A stretch of 38,533 bases of DNA from a virus. The stretch is taken from positions 1-38,533 of IMG/VR virus record IMGVR_UViG_3300034107_000416. One strand, written 5' to 3'. The notes beneath the pieces were generated by a model. The model was not told the origin of the DNA. It saw nothing but the letters and a program-made list of their open reading frames with translations, and did no database searches. Shown one piece after another: positions 22,651 through 30,454 of this stretch (positions are counted from its first letter, which is position 1; each line of letters starts with the position of its first letter). The position numbers and the translations under genes were made by a program.

Positions 22651-23211
22651 ATGGAAACACTAATTAAAATTCAGATGGAGTTGAAAGTGCCGAAAGGTAA
22701 CTTCAATTCCTTCGGGAAATACAAGTATCGGTCTTGTCAGGATATATTGGAAAATCTTAAACCAATCCTGGCGAAGTATTCAGCTGTGCTGATTCTAACT
22801 GATCGTATTGTTGTGATTGGTTCAAAATTCTTTATGAAGTCAACAGCTTGCCTGACCATTGCAGACAAAGAAATATGTGTTACCGGATACGCAGAACTTG
22901 CAGAACATAAAGGAATGTCTGCGGAACAAGCCACCGGAACTGCATCATCATATGCAAGGAAGTATGCGTTGAATGGTTTGTTTCTGATCGATGAAACAGA
23001 AGCAGATCCAGACTATCAGACAAAGCAACCAGATCCACAGCCAAAGCAGCAAGAATCACCGGCAAAGCAATTACGATTAATATCAGCAGCGCAATACGAA
23101 AAATTGCTTGAAAGGATTAAGACTGGTGATGCCAGCGCAATCGAATCAGCACAGAAGGCATTCAGCCTAAATGAAGGACAAATCAAAGAACTTAAATCAA
23201 ACTTACCATGA
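22651..23211 (+). CDS. erf: ERF family single-strand annealing protein
   Basis: A 186-residue ERF recombinase. The N-terminal domain shows FGKYKYRSCQDILENLKPIL (21-40) and the family signature KGMSAEQATGTASSYARKYA (87-106) followed by LNGLFLIDETEADPD. A Gln/Pro-rich linker (about 122-142) leads to a helical C-terminus. It would anneal complementary strands during recombination-dependent replication, together with the SSB. Its stop overlaps the next start by four bases (ATGA). Confidence 0.92.
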   Translation: METLIKIQMELKVPKGNFNSFGKYKYRSCQDILENLKPILAKYSAVLILTDRIVVIGSKFFMKSTACLTIADKEICVTGYAELAEHKGMSAEQATGTASSYARKYALNGLFLIDETEADPDYQTKQPDPQPKQQESPAKQLRLISAAQYEKLLERIKTGDASAIESAQKAFSLNEGQIKELKSNLP

Positions 23212-23669
23212 CCAGTACATCAATTATCAATCTAGGGCCAACCAATGGCCCTGAAATTGAATCATTCGCAGTTCAGACAATCAAACAGATTGAAGATGGC
23301 GAATATTCAGCACTTGAATTATTTATAAAGTGCAAGGCATTCATGAAGTCAATTGACTTGATTATTCAAGGCATTGAAGAATCTGCATTAAACGAAGCAG
23401 AACGTGAAGGAAAATCGTTTTCCAAGTATAATGCATCAGTTTCCATTCGAGAACTTGGAACAAAATGGTATTATGATAAGACCAATGATCCGACCATTGC
23501 AGAGATATTAGAACAAAAAGCTGAAATCAGCGAAAAGGAAAAGGATCGCCAGAAATTTCTGAAGGCATTGAAGACTGCAATTGTAGTGATGAATGAAGAA
23601 ACCGGTGAACTTATCCAAGTTTTTCCGCCACGCAAAGAATCAAAGACTGGCATCGTAATTACATTCTGA
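23208..23669 (+). CDS. Recombination-associated hypothetical protein
   Basis: A 153-residue, mostly helical protein. The central segment (AFMKSIDLIIQGIEESALNE; ILEQKAEISEKEKDRQKFLK) and the C-terminus (EETGELIQVFPPRKESKTGI) match a conserved but unnamed type that usually follows the annealing protein gene in Bacteroidota phages. It may modulate or partner recombination enzymes; no function is established. It overlaps the erf gene by four bases. Confidence 0.68.
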   Translation: MTSTSIINLGPTNGPEIESFAVQTIKQIEDGEYSALELFIKCKAFMKSIDLIIQGIEESALNEAEREGKSFSKYNASVSIRELGTKWYYDKTNDPTIAEILEQKAEISEKEKDRQKFLKALKTAIVVMNEETGELIQVFPPRKESKTGIVITF

Positions 23670-23671
23670 TC

Positions 23672-24034
23672 ATGGAATTTATCAGAATCGAAAACAGACT
23701 TGCGATATTGTTAGATGACAATGATATCGATATGATGAATAAGTTCAGAAGTCCAGTTGAACAGCTGGTGCTTTCTGAACCAAAGGAAAATCCAATGAAA
23801 GGATTCAAGACTAAGACCATTGATTTTTATAAAAAATTGGTTCAAACATTTGGCTATAATACATCAATTGAAAGACGCAATTCAAAATTGCTGGATCTTG
23901 AATATGAATTTTACATTAGGGATATGAGTCAATATCTACTACAATTTGAAAGCAGAAACTTGATTGAAATCAAAAGGAAGAACTTCGAGAAATCTAGCAG
24001 ATATGAATCATTTAAGATATTGAATTGGGATTAG
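23672..24034 (+). CDS. Hypothetical protein
   Basis: A 120-residue basic protein with helical segments (MEFIRIENRLAILLDDNDID; KTIDFYKKLVQTFGYNTSIE). It lies two bases after the previous stop, and a bidirectional terminator follows, so it is the last gene of the recombination unit. Family not recognised. Confidence 0.65.
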   Translation: MEFIRIENRLAILLDDNDIDMMNKFRSPVEQLVLSEPKENPMKGFKTKTIDFYKKLVQTFGYNTSIERRNSKLLDLEYEFYIRDMSQYLLQFESRNLIEIKRKNFEKSSRYESFKILNWD

Positions 24035-24062
24035 GTTATCATTTTGATTTTTGGTTTAAAAT

Positions 24063-24096
24063 AAAAAAGGAAGGCTTTTGGCCTTCCCTTTTTTTT
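24063..24096. terminator. Bidirectional terminator
   Basis: A-run, then GGAAGGC (24069-24075), loop TTTTG, GCCTTCC (24081-24087), C and T8. It separates the plus-strand recombination unit from the minus-strand capsid unit and should stop both. Confidence 0.92.
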
Positions 24097-24111
24097 GGAA
24101 CAATCCTAAGA

Positions 24112-25230
24112 TTAGGCTTGTGTGAATGTAGCAGCAAAAACACCATTAACACCTTCAAGGTAATCACCAGCAGGGAACATGGTAGTAGGAGCAGCATAGA
24201 CATCGAAGTAGGCTTCCATCCATACAGCGTAATTTTCATCGCACTCATTTGGAAGAATTCGAACATCGCATTTCACGTTTGGCAATCCTGGGATTGGCAT
24301 TGTGAATCGTTGCATTGTACCGATTTGACCGAAGTTTCCGGCATACTGCAAAAATGGAGTATAAACCAATGAACCTGGTGCGAAAATCACAGCCTGAGAC
24401 TGACCAGACAAAACAGTATTTACGTTCTGATCGTAGTAGAATTGAGCAATTCCAGTATTATCACGAACAGTTGAAAAATTGATACCATTGGCAGCTTGTC
24501 CGAAGTATCTTGTATCATTCATCCATATACGTTGCAATGCACCAGCACCACCAATGATTATTGGCGCACCATTGAATCCGGTGATCATATATTCTTGCTT
24601 CATGTCGAATAGACCATCAGCATAAATAGCACCATCAGATGTTTGAACTTGAAATGCTTTAGTAGCAGCACCACCGACATAAGTACCAGTTGCACCAGCT
24701 ATTGAAGTCAACAAATCGCTGTTGATACCTTGAACCAATGCTTCGGCAGCAAGTTGGAAGTCCATAAACATTTCACGAACAACTGACAATGCACCTTGTG
24801 CATTACCCATACCACCGGCACGTTGAACAATCTGACCTGGATCAGTTGAGCCAGTCAATCGTACAAGTTCAGAATAAGATGCGCAATAAGTGCGAAGTTG
24901 TGCTTCGGTCATTGAGAATGGAATTCCACGATAATTTTGGATCGGGAATGTTTCTTCCTGATACAACATTTCATCTCCAACAACGCAATCTTTTTCGATT
25001 ACGGTATCAGATTTCAATAATCGTTGCTTGTAAACGATTCTAACTTCCTTTGAATGACCAGTTCCATCATCATTTGCATTTCTGATGATTTGGCCAGATC
25101 GCAAGTTGGATGGATCGTTCAATGCAGCTAGTGTACCACCATTGATGTTGACATTCGCTGGGTTGTTTATTAAGTTGTCAGACAACGATGTAAGAATCGC
25201 TGGACAGACATTCGCTAAAGATAAAGACAT
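24112..25230 (-). CDS. Major capsid protein
   Basis: A 372-residue protein, the likely HK97-fold capsid subunit. Its size, its place after a scaffold-like gene, and its composition (Asn/Gly/Ala-rich; NARELATED-type hydrophobic loops such as IAGATGTYVGGAATKAF) fit. Conserved-looking parts are EETFPIQNYRGIPFSMTEAQ (about 92-111), AAEALVQGINSDLLTSIAGA (about 158-177) and the C-terminal beta-rich region. It is followed by a strong terminator, so it is the last gene of its operon. No Lys-Asn crosslink assignment is possible from this alone. Confidence 0.85.
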   Translation of the reverse strand: MSLSLANVCPAILTSLSDNLINNPANVNINGGTLAALNDPSNLRSGQIIRNANDDGTGHSKEVRIVYKQRLLKSDTVIEKDCVVGDEMLYQEETFPIQNYRGIPFSMTEAQLRTYCASYSELVRLTGSTDPGQIVQRAGGMGNAQGALSVVREMFMDFQLAAEALVQGINSDLLTSIAGATGTYVGGAATKAFQVQTSDGAIYADGLFDMKQEYMITGFNGAPIIIGGAGALQRIWMNDTRYFGQAANGINFSTVRDNTGIAQFYYDQNVNTVLSGQSQAVIFAPGSLVYTPFLQYAGNFGQIGTMQRFTMPIPGLPNVKCDVRILPNECDENYAVWMEAYFDVYAAPTTMFPAGDYLEGVNGVFAATFTQA

Positions 25231-25234
25231 GATT

Positions 25235-26146
25235 TTAAGAAGGATTTTGCATCTGCGCAGCAGTTCTACTGATGTCAGCTAATGCACTCGCCATTGAAGG
25301 AGAGATTTTTTGAGTGCCTTGTCCACCTGATGGTGGAATAAACTGTGTGCCTGAAGGTATTACCGGTGTGCCACCACCATTTGAGTCCTTCAATAATTTA
25401 TTCTCTTGCAAAACTAATGAATGCAAATCTGAAAATGCAAATTCTTTTGAACCATTCATCAATGGAAGACTCGAATCCTGGGCATTTACAACTTTAGCGG
25501 ACTGTGTTTCAGGATCAAAAATTAATTTGCCACCAAGCGAAGAAAGTTTCGCATTCAGTCCAGCTTCATATGCTGGCACTCTAGCAATCTCTGGAAGTGC
25601 ATCATTCCAACTGATGCCGGATAGATGTGATTGCTTCCATAGTGATTCCATTTTGCTGACATACTTGTGCTGAATCTGATTTTTTTCTGATTCAGACAGT
25701 TGTTTGTAATCTTCCAATTCCTTCTGTTTCTCTGCGATTTTACGCACAAATTCATCGGAGTTGCCACCTTTGCCAGACTTCCTTGCATCTTCTTCAAGTG
25801 CCTTCATTGCTCTGAATGCCAACTTCACCTTGTCGCCTGAATTCTTTGCAGACTTGATTTCAGCAATAGTTTCCAATGCCAGACCAGATTCCTTTGCCAA
25901 ATCAACCACCGATTCATCATATCCTTTCATGTAATCACCGATGAAGTGATTCTTTAAGTCCAATTTTGCCTTGGCTTGTTGCATATCCATCAGGTTTTCT
26001 CTGAATGCCGACATCGCAGAATCAGGTATTTCGAATGCTCGCAGCGTATCTGCTGCACTTCCTGCCAATGCCAGATCTAGTTCCTGATTGTTTGATAGAC
26101 CAGCTTTTGCAGCTAATTCTTTAATTGCATCAAGTATATTTGCCAT
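25235..26146 (-). CDS. Probable scaffolding protein
   Basis: A 303-residue protein, highly charged and helical in the middle (KAKLDLKNHFIGDYMKGYDE; EKQKELEDYKQLSESEKNQI), with a Gly/Pro-rich part (about 258-280) and a basic/helical C-terminal end (ISPSMASALADISRTAAQ). Size, helical content and the position immediately upstream of the capsid gene (four-base gap) are typical of phage scaffolds. No protease is visible, so the scaffold may leave by exit rather than cleavage. Assignment is from context and composition. Confidence 0.7.
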   Translation of the reverse strand: MANILDAIKELAAKAGLSNNQELDLALAGSAADTLRAFEIPDSAMSAFRENLMDMQQAKAKLDLKNHFIGDYMKGYDESVVDLAKESGLALETIAEIKSAKNSGDKVKLAFRAMKALEEDARKSGKGGNSDEFVRKIAEKQKELEDYKQLSESEKNQIQHKYVSKMESLWKQSHLSGISWNDALPEIARVPAYEAGLNAKLSSLGGKLIFDPETQSAKVVNAQDSSLPLMNGSKEFAFSDLHSLVLQENKLLKDSNGGGTPVIPSGTQFIPPSGGQGTQKISPSMASALADISRTAAQMQNPS

Positions 26147-26147
26147 A

Positions 26148-26525
26148 TTATTGTTCGGTGGTTATGTTATCAGCACTTTTCTTGCTTTCCTTTTCCATTG
26201 CTCTTAGTTGCTTCATTAAGTCTGGATTGTTGGCTAGTTGCATCAACAAGTCTGGATTCGATAAAGAATTCTGATCAATCGGCTGGATATTGCTCTGCAT
26301 ATAACTTGGTGCATTGCCATATGGTCGGATCATCTGCCATGTTCTGCTGCGTTTATTCAATGGTTTTTCAAGAATTGATAAGGCAATTGATGCCGTTACA
26401 GTTATGTGGAATGGCTTGTCTTGGAATCCAGTTTTGGGATCTTTTTCCCACCTGGTAACCTGGACTTGTGCGCCTCTGCCATCCTTAGCGATGGCATCTC
26501 TGATGTATTGAAGTTGATCTTTCAT
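26148..26525 (-). CDS. Hypothetical protein of capsid operon
   Basis: A 125-residue protein with a beta-like first half (GAQVQVTRWEKDPKTG; DKPFHITVTASIALSIL) and a Gln/Asn-rich helical second half (LLMQLANNPDLMKQLRAMEK). It sits one base before the scaffold-like gene and after the GT25 gene. It may be a capsid-associated protein; family not recognised. Confidence 0.6.
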   Translation of the reverse strand: MKDQLQYIRDAIAKDGRGAQVQVTRWEKDPKTGFQDKPFHITVTASIALSILEKPLNKRSRTWQMIRPYGNAPSYMQSNIQPIDQNSLSNPDLLMQLANNPDLMKQLRAMEKESKKSADNITTEQ

Positions 26526-26529
26526 ATTA

Positions 26530-27195
26530 TTATTGTGTATGCTTAATTGTCGAAGGATTCGACATGGTTACTTTTAATTGCTTAATTAATTCTGGTGAAA
26601 ATCCGAATGATTTGATCTGGCCCTGCAAGCCGGTCAACTGCCAGTCAACGCATCCGAGTTGAACATTGGTATTGCGATAGAAGTATTCTGCTGCCTTCTT
26701 TTTGATTGCATATGCGTGAGTCAGCCACATTCCAGCACCGGAATACAATGTCTTGAAGAATGGATTCTGGACAATCTCCAGCCGGTCTTCAATGCTTCCT
26801 TTTATTGGCTTGAATCCAAAATTAATGTAATCCCATTCCGGAAGTGAATCAAAATTGGTCATAAAGTCAAGGAATTTATCAGATTCGAATCTGGCATCAT
26901 CTTCAAGGATTAGCACAGTTTCTGCATCACCTTCAGCCACCAGTTTCCAGATGGCCCGATGCGAGGCAAAGCATCCAATTTCAGACATTGACATCTTGGC
27001 TCTGCGATTCTGCAACTTGATTGAATTATCAACTAAGTGATCGACATTCAATCCGCTGTTTGCTTCGTACCAAATTGGTGATTTTTCATGCTTGTCGATT
27101 AGATTAATATCCAGAATATAATTTTCCATCTTCAGTCTTCTGGATGGATAATTTTTTAGTGATATATAATAGACCTGATCGAATGGTACAATCAT
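26530..27195 (-). CDS. Glycosyltransferase family 25 protein
   Basis: A 221-residue GT25-type sugar transferase. Hallmarks: VYYISLKNYPSRR near the start (8-20, the donor-site NLxxRxxR pattern), SEIGCFASHRAIW (71-83, the GEIGCALSH motif), and VLILEDDARF (94-103) with the metal/donor EDD. GT25 enzymes usually act on LPS or collagen. Here it is the first gene of the minus-strand unit with the capsid and scaffold genes (four-base gap), so modification of virion proteins is plausible. No signal peptide or membrane segment. Confidence 0.9.
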   Translation of the reverse strand: MIVPFDQVYYISLKNYPSRRLKMENYILDINLIDKHEKSPIWYEANSGLNVDHLVDNSIKLQNRRAKMSMSEIGCFASHRAIWKLVAEGDAETVLILEDDARFESDKFLDFMTNFDSLPEWDYINFGFKPIKGSIEDRLEIVQNPFFKTLYSGAGMWLTHAYAIKKKAAEYFYRNTNVQLGCVDWQLTGLQGQIKSFGFSPELIKQLKVTMSNPSTIKHTQ

Positions 27196-27227
27196 TTTGC
27201 AAAAGTATTATTAAAATTGAATATTTG
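27196..27227 (+). promoter_or_regulatory. Early promoter, repeated type
   Basis: TTTG (27196-27199), exactly 20 bases, then AATATTTG (27220-27227), with ATG 17 bases on. The -7 box differs from TAnnTTTG in its first base only. Its -33 element overlaps the start of the divergent GT25 gene. Confidence 0.55.
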
Positions 27228-27243
27228 CATATTCAAATTAACT

Positions 27244-27462
27244 ATGAGCAGAAAAGAAAAGACTGATCAACTGGTTCAGATAATTGCAAGGGAATTACAA
27301 GGTGATTCAGAAAATCAACCAACCAAGAAAACTTTGGCTCTGATAGAGCAAATTGCTGCCAAAGCAATACAGTCGGTAGAAACTGATTTGCTGCATAAAC
27401 TTCGAAAGCATTATGCAGGACTTACACCGGAACAATTCATTCAGAAACATATTCTGAACTAG
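27244..27462 (+). CDS. Small helical protein of unknown function
   Basis: A 72-residue helical protein (SRKEKTDQLVQIIARELQGD; AAKAIQSVETDLLHKLRKH; GLTPEQFIQKHILN). It lies alone on the plus strand among minus-strand head genes, with its own promoter; its stop overlaps the stop end of the convergent head gene by four bases. The start at 27244 is preferred over 27217, which lies in the promoter. It looks like an independent insertion. Confidence 0.62.
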   Translation: MSRKEKTDQLVQIIARELQGDSENQPTKKTLALIEQIAAKAIQSVETDLLHKLRKHYAGLTPEQFIQKHILN

Positions 27463-27929
27463 CAGTCAAGACATACAATTGTTTCCACACAATCGAAATC
27501 CATTGAAAAGAATGCCGTTTCAAAATTGTGTTCAGTCAGGCCGAAATACGTTGTTGCGATGGCTTTATTGTCGAAGTCTGAACCATTATATGTAACACCT
27601 TTGGTTTGATTGAGCAAAACCGAAAGTGCATATTCTGAACTGACATTCCTGGCATTGGCAACCAGCTTGAACTTGACATTTCTTGTCAACTTATTCTTCC
27701 GGCCACCACGCACCTGATCATTGGGATCAGCAGTTGTTCGCACAAAGAAAATCACCATGTCGAATCCATCGTTTATTGCACATGGTTCATAATTCGTTGT
27801 ACTGACATAATTCGCACCATCCTGGTCGGTGATCTTCTCAACTCCTTCGCCATAGATCAGCACATTGGATATGTTGCCAGTTATCTGTTGGCATATCGCA
27901 TCAAGGGCATTGCTTACGTTTATCTTCAT
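27459..27929 (-). CDS. Head-tail connector or tail completion protein
   Basis: A 156-residue protein, beta-rich (NISNVLIYGEGVEKITDQDG; FKLVANARNVSSEYALSVLL), without membrane segments. It begins in the last bases of the 172-residue gene (four-base overlap). The pair at this position, upstream of a scaffold-capsid set, resembles head-completion or tail-terminator proteins. Family not recognised with certainty. Confidence 0.55.
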   Translation of the reverse strand: MKINVSNALDAICQQITGNISNVLIYGEGVEKITDQDGANYVSTTNYEPCAINDGFDMVIFFVRTTADPNDQVRGGRKNKLTRNVKFKLVANARNVSSEYALSVLLNQTKGVTYNGSDFDNKAIATTYFGLTEHNFETAFFSMDFDCVETIVCLDC

Positions 27930-28444
27930 TGTCCTAAGTATTTTATTGCATTTTTTACAATTGATGCAAGTGCGATTTGTTCTTCTTGTTTTGACAAATC
28001 GAATGTAATTCCAAATCGTTTTTCCAAGCTGTTTGCAATGTCAAATTGCTCCTTTGATGTAAATGTAACACCCCAGCTGTTAGCACCACTCGGAACTGGT
28101 CGCCATGTTTTAAACATATCGCCAGAAAAAGTGAAGTCAATATAATTGGTTTGCAGACCTAATTTCTGGCGCAAAACAATGTACGGATCTTCATTCGATA
28201 CCTTCTTCAATCGCTTCTTGCTGCCAAATGACTGTGCCTTACTGATGGCTGATTTGATGACTCGCTGGCCATACTTGCCAATCTGACCACCATCGGATTT
28301 CTGGCCATTCTGCTGCACTCTGTTCAAGATAGCCGGTGCAGTTATGATAGCAGCTTCACGCACCACCTTCGATGCGGTTGTTGCTTCCTTGAAGTTGCGC
28401 AACTGTTGCTTTATGAAATCCCTTGTGTTCTTGTAGTCTGGCAT
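27926..28444 (-). CDS. HK97 gp10-like or neck protein
   Basis: A 172-residue basic protein. Its helical N-terminal half (KNTRDFIKQQLRNFKEATTA; NRVQQNGQKSDGGQIGKYGQ) and the SFSGDMFKTWRPVPS-like later region (TFSGDMFKTW) fit the virion morphogenesis or neck proteins of siphophages (gp10-like/tail-completion class). It is the first gene of the minus-strand head unit, facing away from the plus-strand promoter at 28461. The gap of about 70 bases before 28515 holds that promoter. Confidence 0.6.
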   Translation of the reverse strand: MPDYKNTRDFIKQQLRNFKEATTASKVVREAAIITAPAILNRVQQNGQKSDGGQIGKYGQRVIKSAISKAQSFGSKKRLKKVSNEDPYIVLRQKLGLQTNYIDFTFSGDMFKTWRPVPSGANSWGVTFTSKEQFDIANSLEKRFGITFDLSKQEEQIALASIVKNAIKYLGQ

Positions 28445-28460
28445 AATATTGAAAATAAAC

Positions 28461-28491
28461 TTGCAGAATATATTTATCTGTTATTTATTTG
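28461..28491 (+). promoter_or_regulatory. Promoter of the glycosyltransferase unit, repeated type
   Basis: TTG (28461-28463), exactly 20 bases, then TTTATTTG (28484-28491). The flanks GAAAATAAACTTGCA and CTGAACA nearly equal those of the promoter at 22284. It drives the small genes and the three glycosyltransferase-type genes to 31037. Confidence 0.7.
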
Positions 28492-28514
28492 CTGAACAAA
28501 AACAAAAATACAAA

Positions 28515-28781
28515 ATGAAAAATCTAATTCTTGAAAAAATCGCTGAAGCAAGGAAAAACCATGAAATGGTTGCATTACTTGATTTAAGCATAAATCATTT
28601 ATCATTCAATTACAAATTGTCATTTGATGACATTACATCTTTGGATGAAGAATTTTTGCAAGAAAATAACTTAAAAAGAAGCATTGATGTTGAAATCAAG
28701 CATTGCAATGTGGCATCATTACGCACTTCAGATTATAGCGTTGATCCATCAATTTTCATTCACTTCATTGGCATAAAATGA
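28515..28781 (+). CDS. Hypothetical protein
   Basis: An 88-residue protein (MKNLILEKIAEARKNHEMVA; SFDDITSLDEEFLQENN). The ATG at 28515 follows the promoter by 24 bases; a start at 28449 would lie upstream of it and was rejected. It is the first gene of the glycosyltransferase unit, and its stop overlaps the next start (ATGA). Family not recognised. Confidence 0.6.
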   Translation: MKNLILEKIAEARKNHEMVALLDLSINHLSFNYKLSFDDITSLDEEFLQENNLKRSIDVEIKHCNVASLRTSDYSVDPSIFIHFIGIK

Positions 28782-28882
28782 AGCAAAATGACCATCCAAT
28801 GAATGCTCGATACTGGGCATTTTTTGCTGCAACAATCCTAATTATTATAATTCTTGAAGTTATTACATTATTAGTTCTATGA
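28778..28882 (+). CDS. 34-residue single-pass membrane protein
   Basis: A short gene: MKQNDHPMNARYWAFFAATI followed by a very hydrophobic Ile/Leu-rich segment to the end. ATGA overlaps exist at both ends, with the upstream 88-residue gene and the downstream 64-residue gene, which is the main support for translation. It could anchor a partner at the membrane. It is the same length as the membrane protein at 18378. Confidence 0.65.
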   Translation: MKQNDHPMNARYWAFFAATILIIIILEVITLLVL

Positions 28883-29073
28883 CTTATATGTATCACATTG
28901 CCTTTACTTTGGAAGAAGTCATTGGCAAAAATGGCATTGCCTTTATACAGCAAGCTAAAGTAGTAATTCTATCTAATCCTGATCAAATCAATCATGTAGT
29001 GATTTCTTCCTATGGCGATTATCGTAAAAACACAAAATGTAATATCAACAATTTAAAAATCGGTGAAAAATGA
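28879..29073 (+). CDS. Small hypothetical protein
   Basis: A 64-residue protein (MTYMYHIAFTLEEVIGKNGI; VVILSNPDQINHVVISSYGD). It is coupled by ATGA overlaps to the membrane protein before and the glycosyltransferase after it, so it is part of the same translational chain. Family not recognised. Confidence 0.62.
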   Translation: MTYMYHIAFTLEEVIGKNGIAFIQQAKVVILSNPDQINHVVISSYGDYRKNTKCNINNLKIGEK

Positions 29074-29759
29074 GTGAAATCACAATCGCAATTACATCAT
29101 GCGGAAGGTATGATTTATTGCAGCGAACCATTACCAGCCTGGTGAAATATTGGGATGGCAATCCACCAAAGGAATTGCTGATTTATGAAGATGCCGAAAT
29201 TCATGGATCTGAAATCAATGATTACAAGGCATTGATTGCACGATGGCTGGACAATTTTTGTCCATTCGAAGTATTCGGAATCGGTCAAGAAAGGAAAGGT
29301 CAAATCATTGCTATTGATACAATGTATTCAAGAATCACCACACCATACATCTTCCATTGTGAGGATGATTGGGAATTTGATAGGACTGGATTTGTTCAAG
29401 ATTCAATGAAGATATTGGAAGCAGCACCAACCATCTGCCAAGTATGGATTCGATATCCGAATGACCGAAATAAGCATCCAGTAACTGGACAAATAATGTC
29501 CATAAATGGTGTGCGATGTCAGATGATGTCAACCAGATACAAGGAAACATGGCGAGGATTTTCATTCAATCCTGGGTTGCGCAGGCTGGATGATTATGAA
29601 CAAATCGGTGCATATGGCAAGTTGACATTGTTCAACAGAAGCAGACCATATGAGTCAGAAATTGCAGTTGGCGAAGCATATTACAATGCTGGATTCAAGG
29701 CTGCAACATTGCTATCTGGATACGTTAGGCACACCGGTAATCAAAGACATATAAACTAA
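29070..29759 (+). CDS. GT2-like (GT-A fold) glycosyltransferase
   Basis: A 229-residue GT-A type protein. The N-terminal IAITSCGRYDLLQRTITSL (6-24) is the nucleotide-sugar binding start, and IFHCEDDWEFD (94-104) supplies the DxD-like metal site. The C-terminal part (RGFSFNPGLRRLDDYEQIG; YVRHTGNQRHIN) is what such short phage transferases show around acceptor sites. No membrane segment. It overlaps its upstream neighbour by four bases and its downstream neighbour by one. It would transfer a sugar to an unknown acceptor. Confidence 0.8.
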   Translation: MSEITIAITSCGRYDLLQRTITSLVKYWDGNPPKELLIYEDAEIHGSEINDYKALIARWLDNFCPFEVFGIGQERKGQIIAIDTMYSRITTPYIFHCEDDWEFDRTGFVQDSMKILEAAPTICQVWIRYPNDRNKHPVTGQIMSINGVRCQMMSTRYKETWRGFSFNPGLRRLDDYEQIGAYGKLTLFNRSRPYESEIAVGEAYYNAGFKAATLLSGYVRHTGNQRHIN

Positions 29760-30454
29760 TGGAAATATTTACTAGATCGAACAATGATATGCTGTATAAG
29801 ATGGCATCTTCATTCTGGCCAAAAGATATAACTGCACACCAAATCAAAGGAATGCAGCATTGGACTGATGCAGTTGGTTTCTTGTACCACGTTATTAATA
29901 ATGCAAAGGACATTGTAGTCATTGTTGATGAAGATTGCTTCATATATGATTGGAAGACCTGCAATGAATTAATTCAATGCTGCATCGATTACAAGTACAC
30001 CAACATTGGAATGCCTGATGGTGGAGTTTGCGAACATCGGCAGCACAGTTGGATCACGCAGAATCCTTTTTTCCTTGTCCTAAATTGTGCCTTAATTCGT
30101 GATTTGATTGAGTCATCAGGATTTACTTATCAGCAGATTAATATGATGGGATATCATCCAATGATGGAAGAAAAACAACCATTTTTTCTGCATGATGACA
30201 TCGGATTCAATCATGATAATGTTGAACCATTCGCTGGACTGTTCTACTTTCTGATGTATTATGGCAATCCATATTACTTGGATGCAGTTCAGCATTTCGA
30301 TGGCATCAGCACCGGCCTGATTCATGTTGAAAAGCAATTCTGCTGGCATTCCTGGTATTCAAGGGAATATCTTGAAAGTGTATCACACAACCACCGAATT
30401 AATGATCTATTCGTAAAATCACAATATCTTCATGACATTCATCATTCCATATAG
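29759..30454 (+). CDS. Putative glycosyltransferase-like protein
   Basis: A 231-residue protein with a candidate DxD site in IVVIVDEDCFIYD (52-64), in the position expected for a GT-A fold, and an aromatic, His-rich C-terminal half (HFDGISTGLIHVEKQFCWHS). It lies between two clear glycosyltransferases with overlapping ends. The family is not certain; it may be an enzyme or a partner of the neighbours. It overlaps the GT7-like gene by 23 bases. Confidence 0.6.
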   Translation: MEIFTRSNNDMLYKMASSFWPKDITAHQIKGMQHWTDAVGFLYHVINNAKDIVVIVDEDCFIYDWKTCNELIQCCIDYKYTNIGMPDGGVCEHRQHSWITQNPFFLVLNCALIRDLIESSGFTYQQINMMGYHPMMEEKQPFFLHDDIGFNHDNVEPFAGLFYFLMYYGNPYYLDAVQHFDGISTGLIHVEKQFCWHSWYSREYLESVSHNHRINDLFVKSQYLHDIHHSI

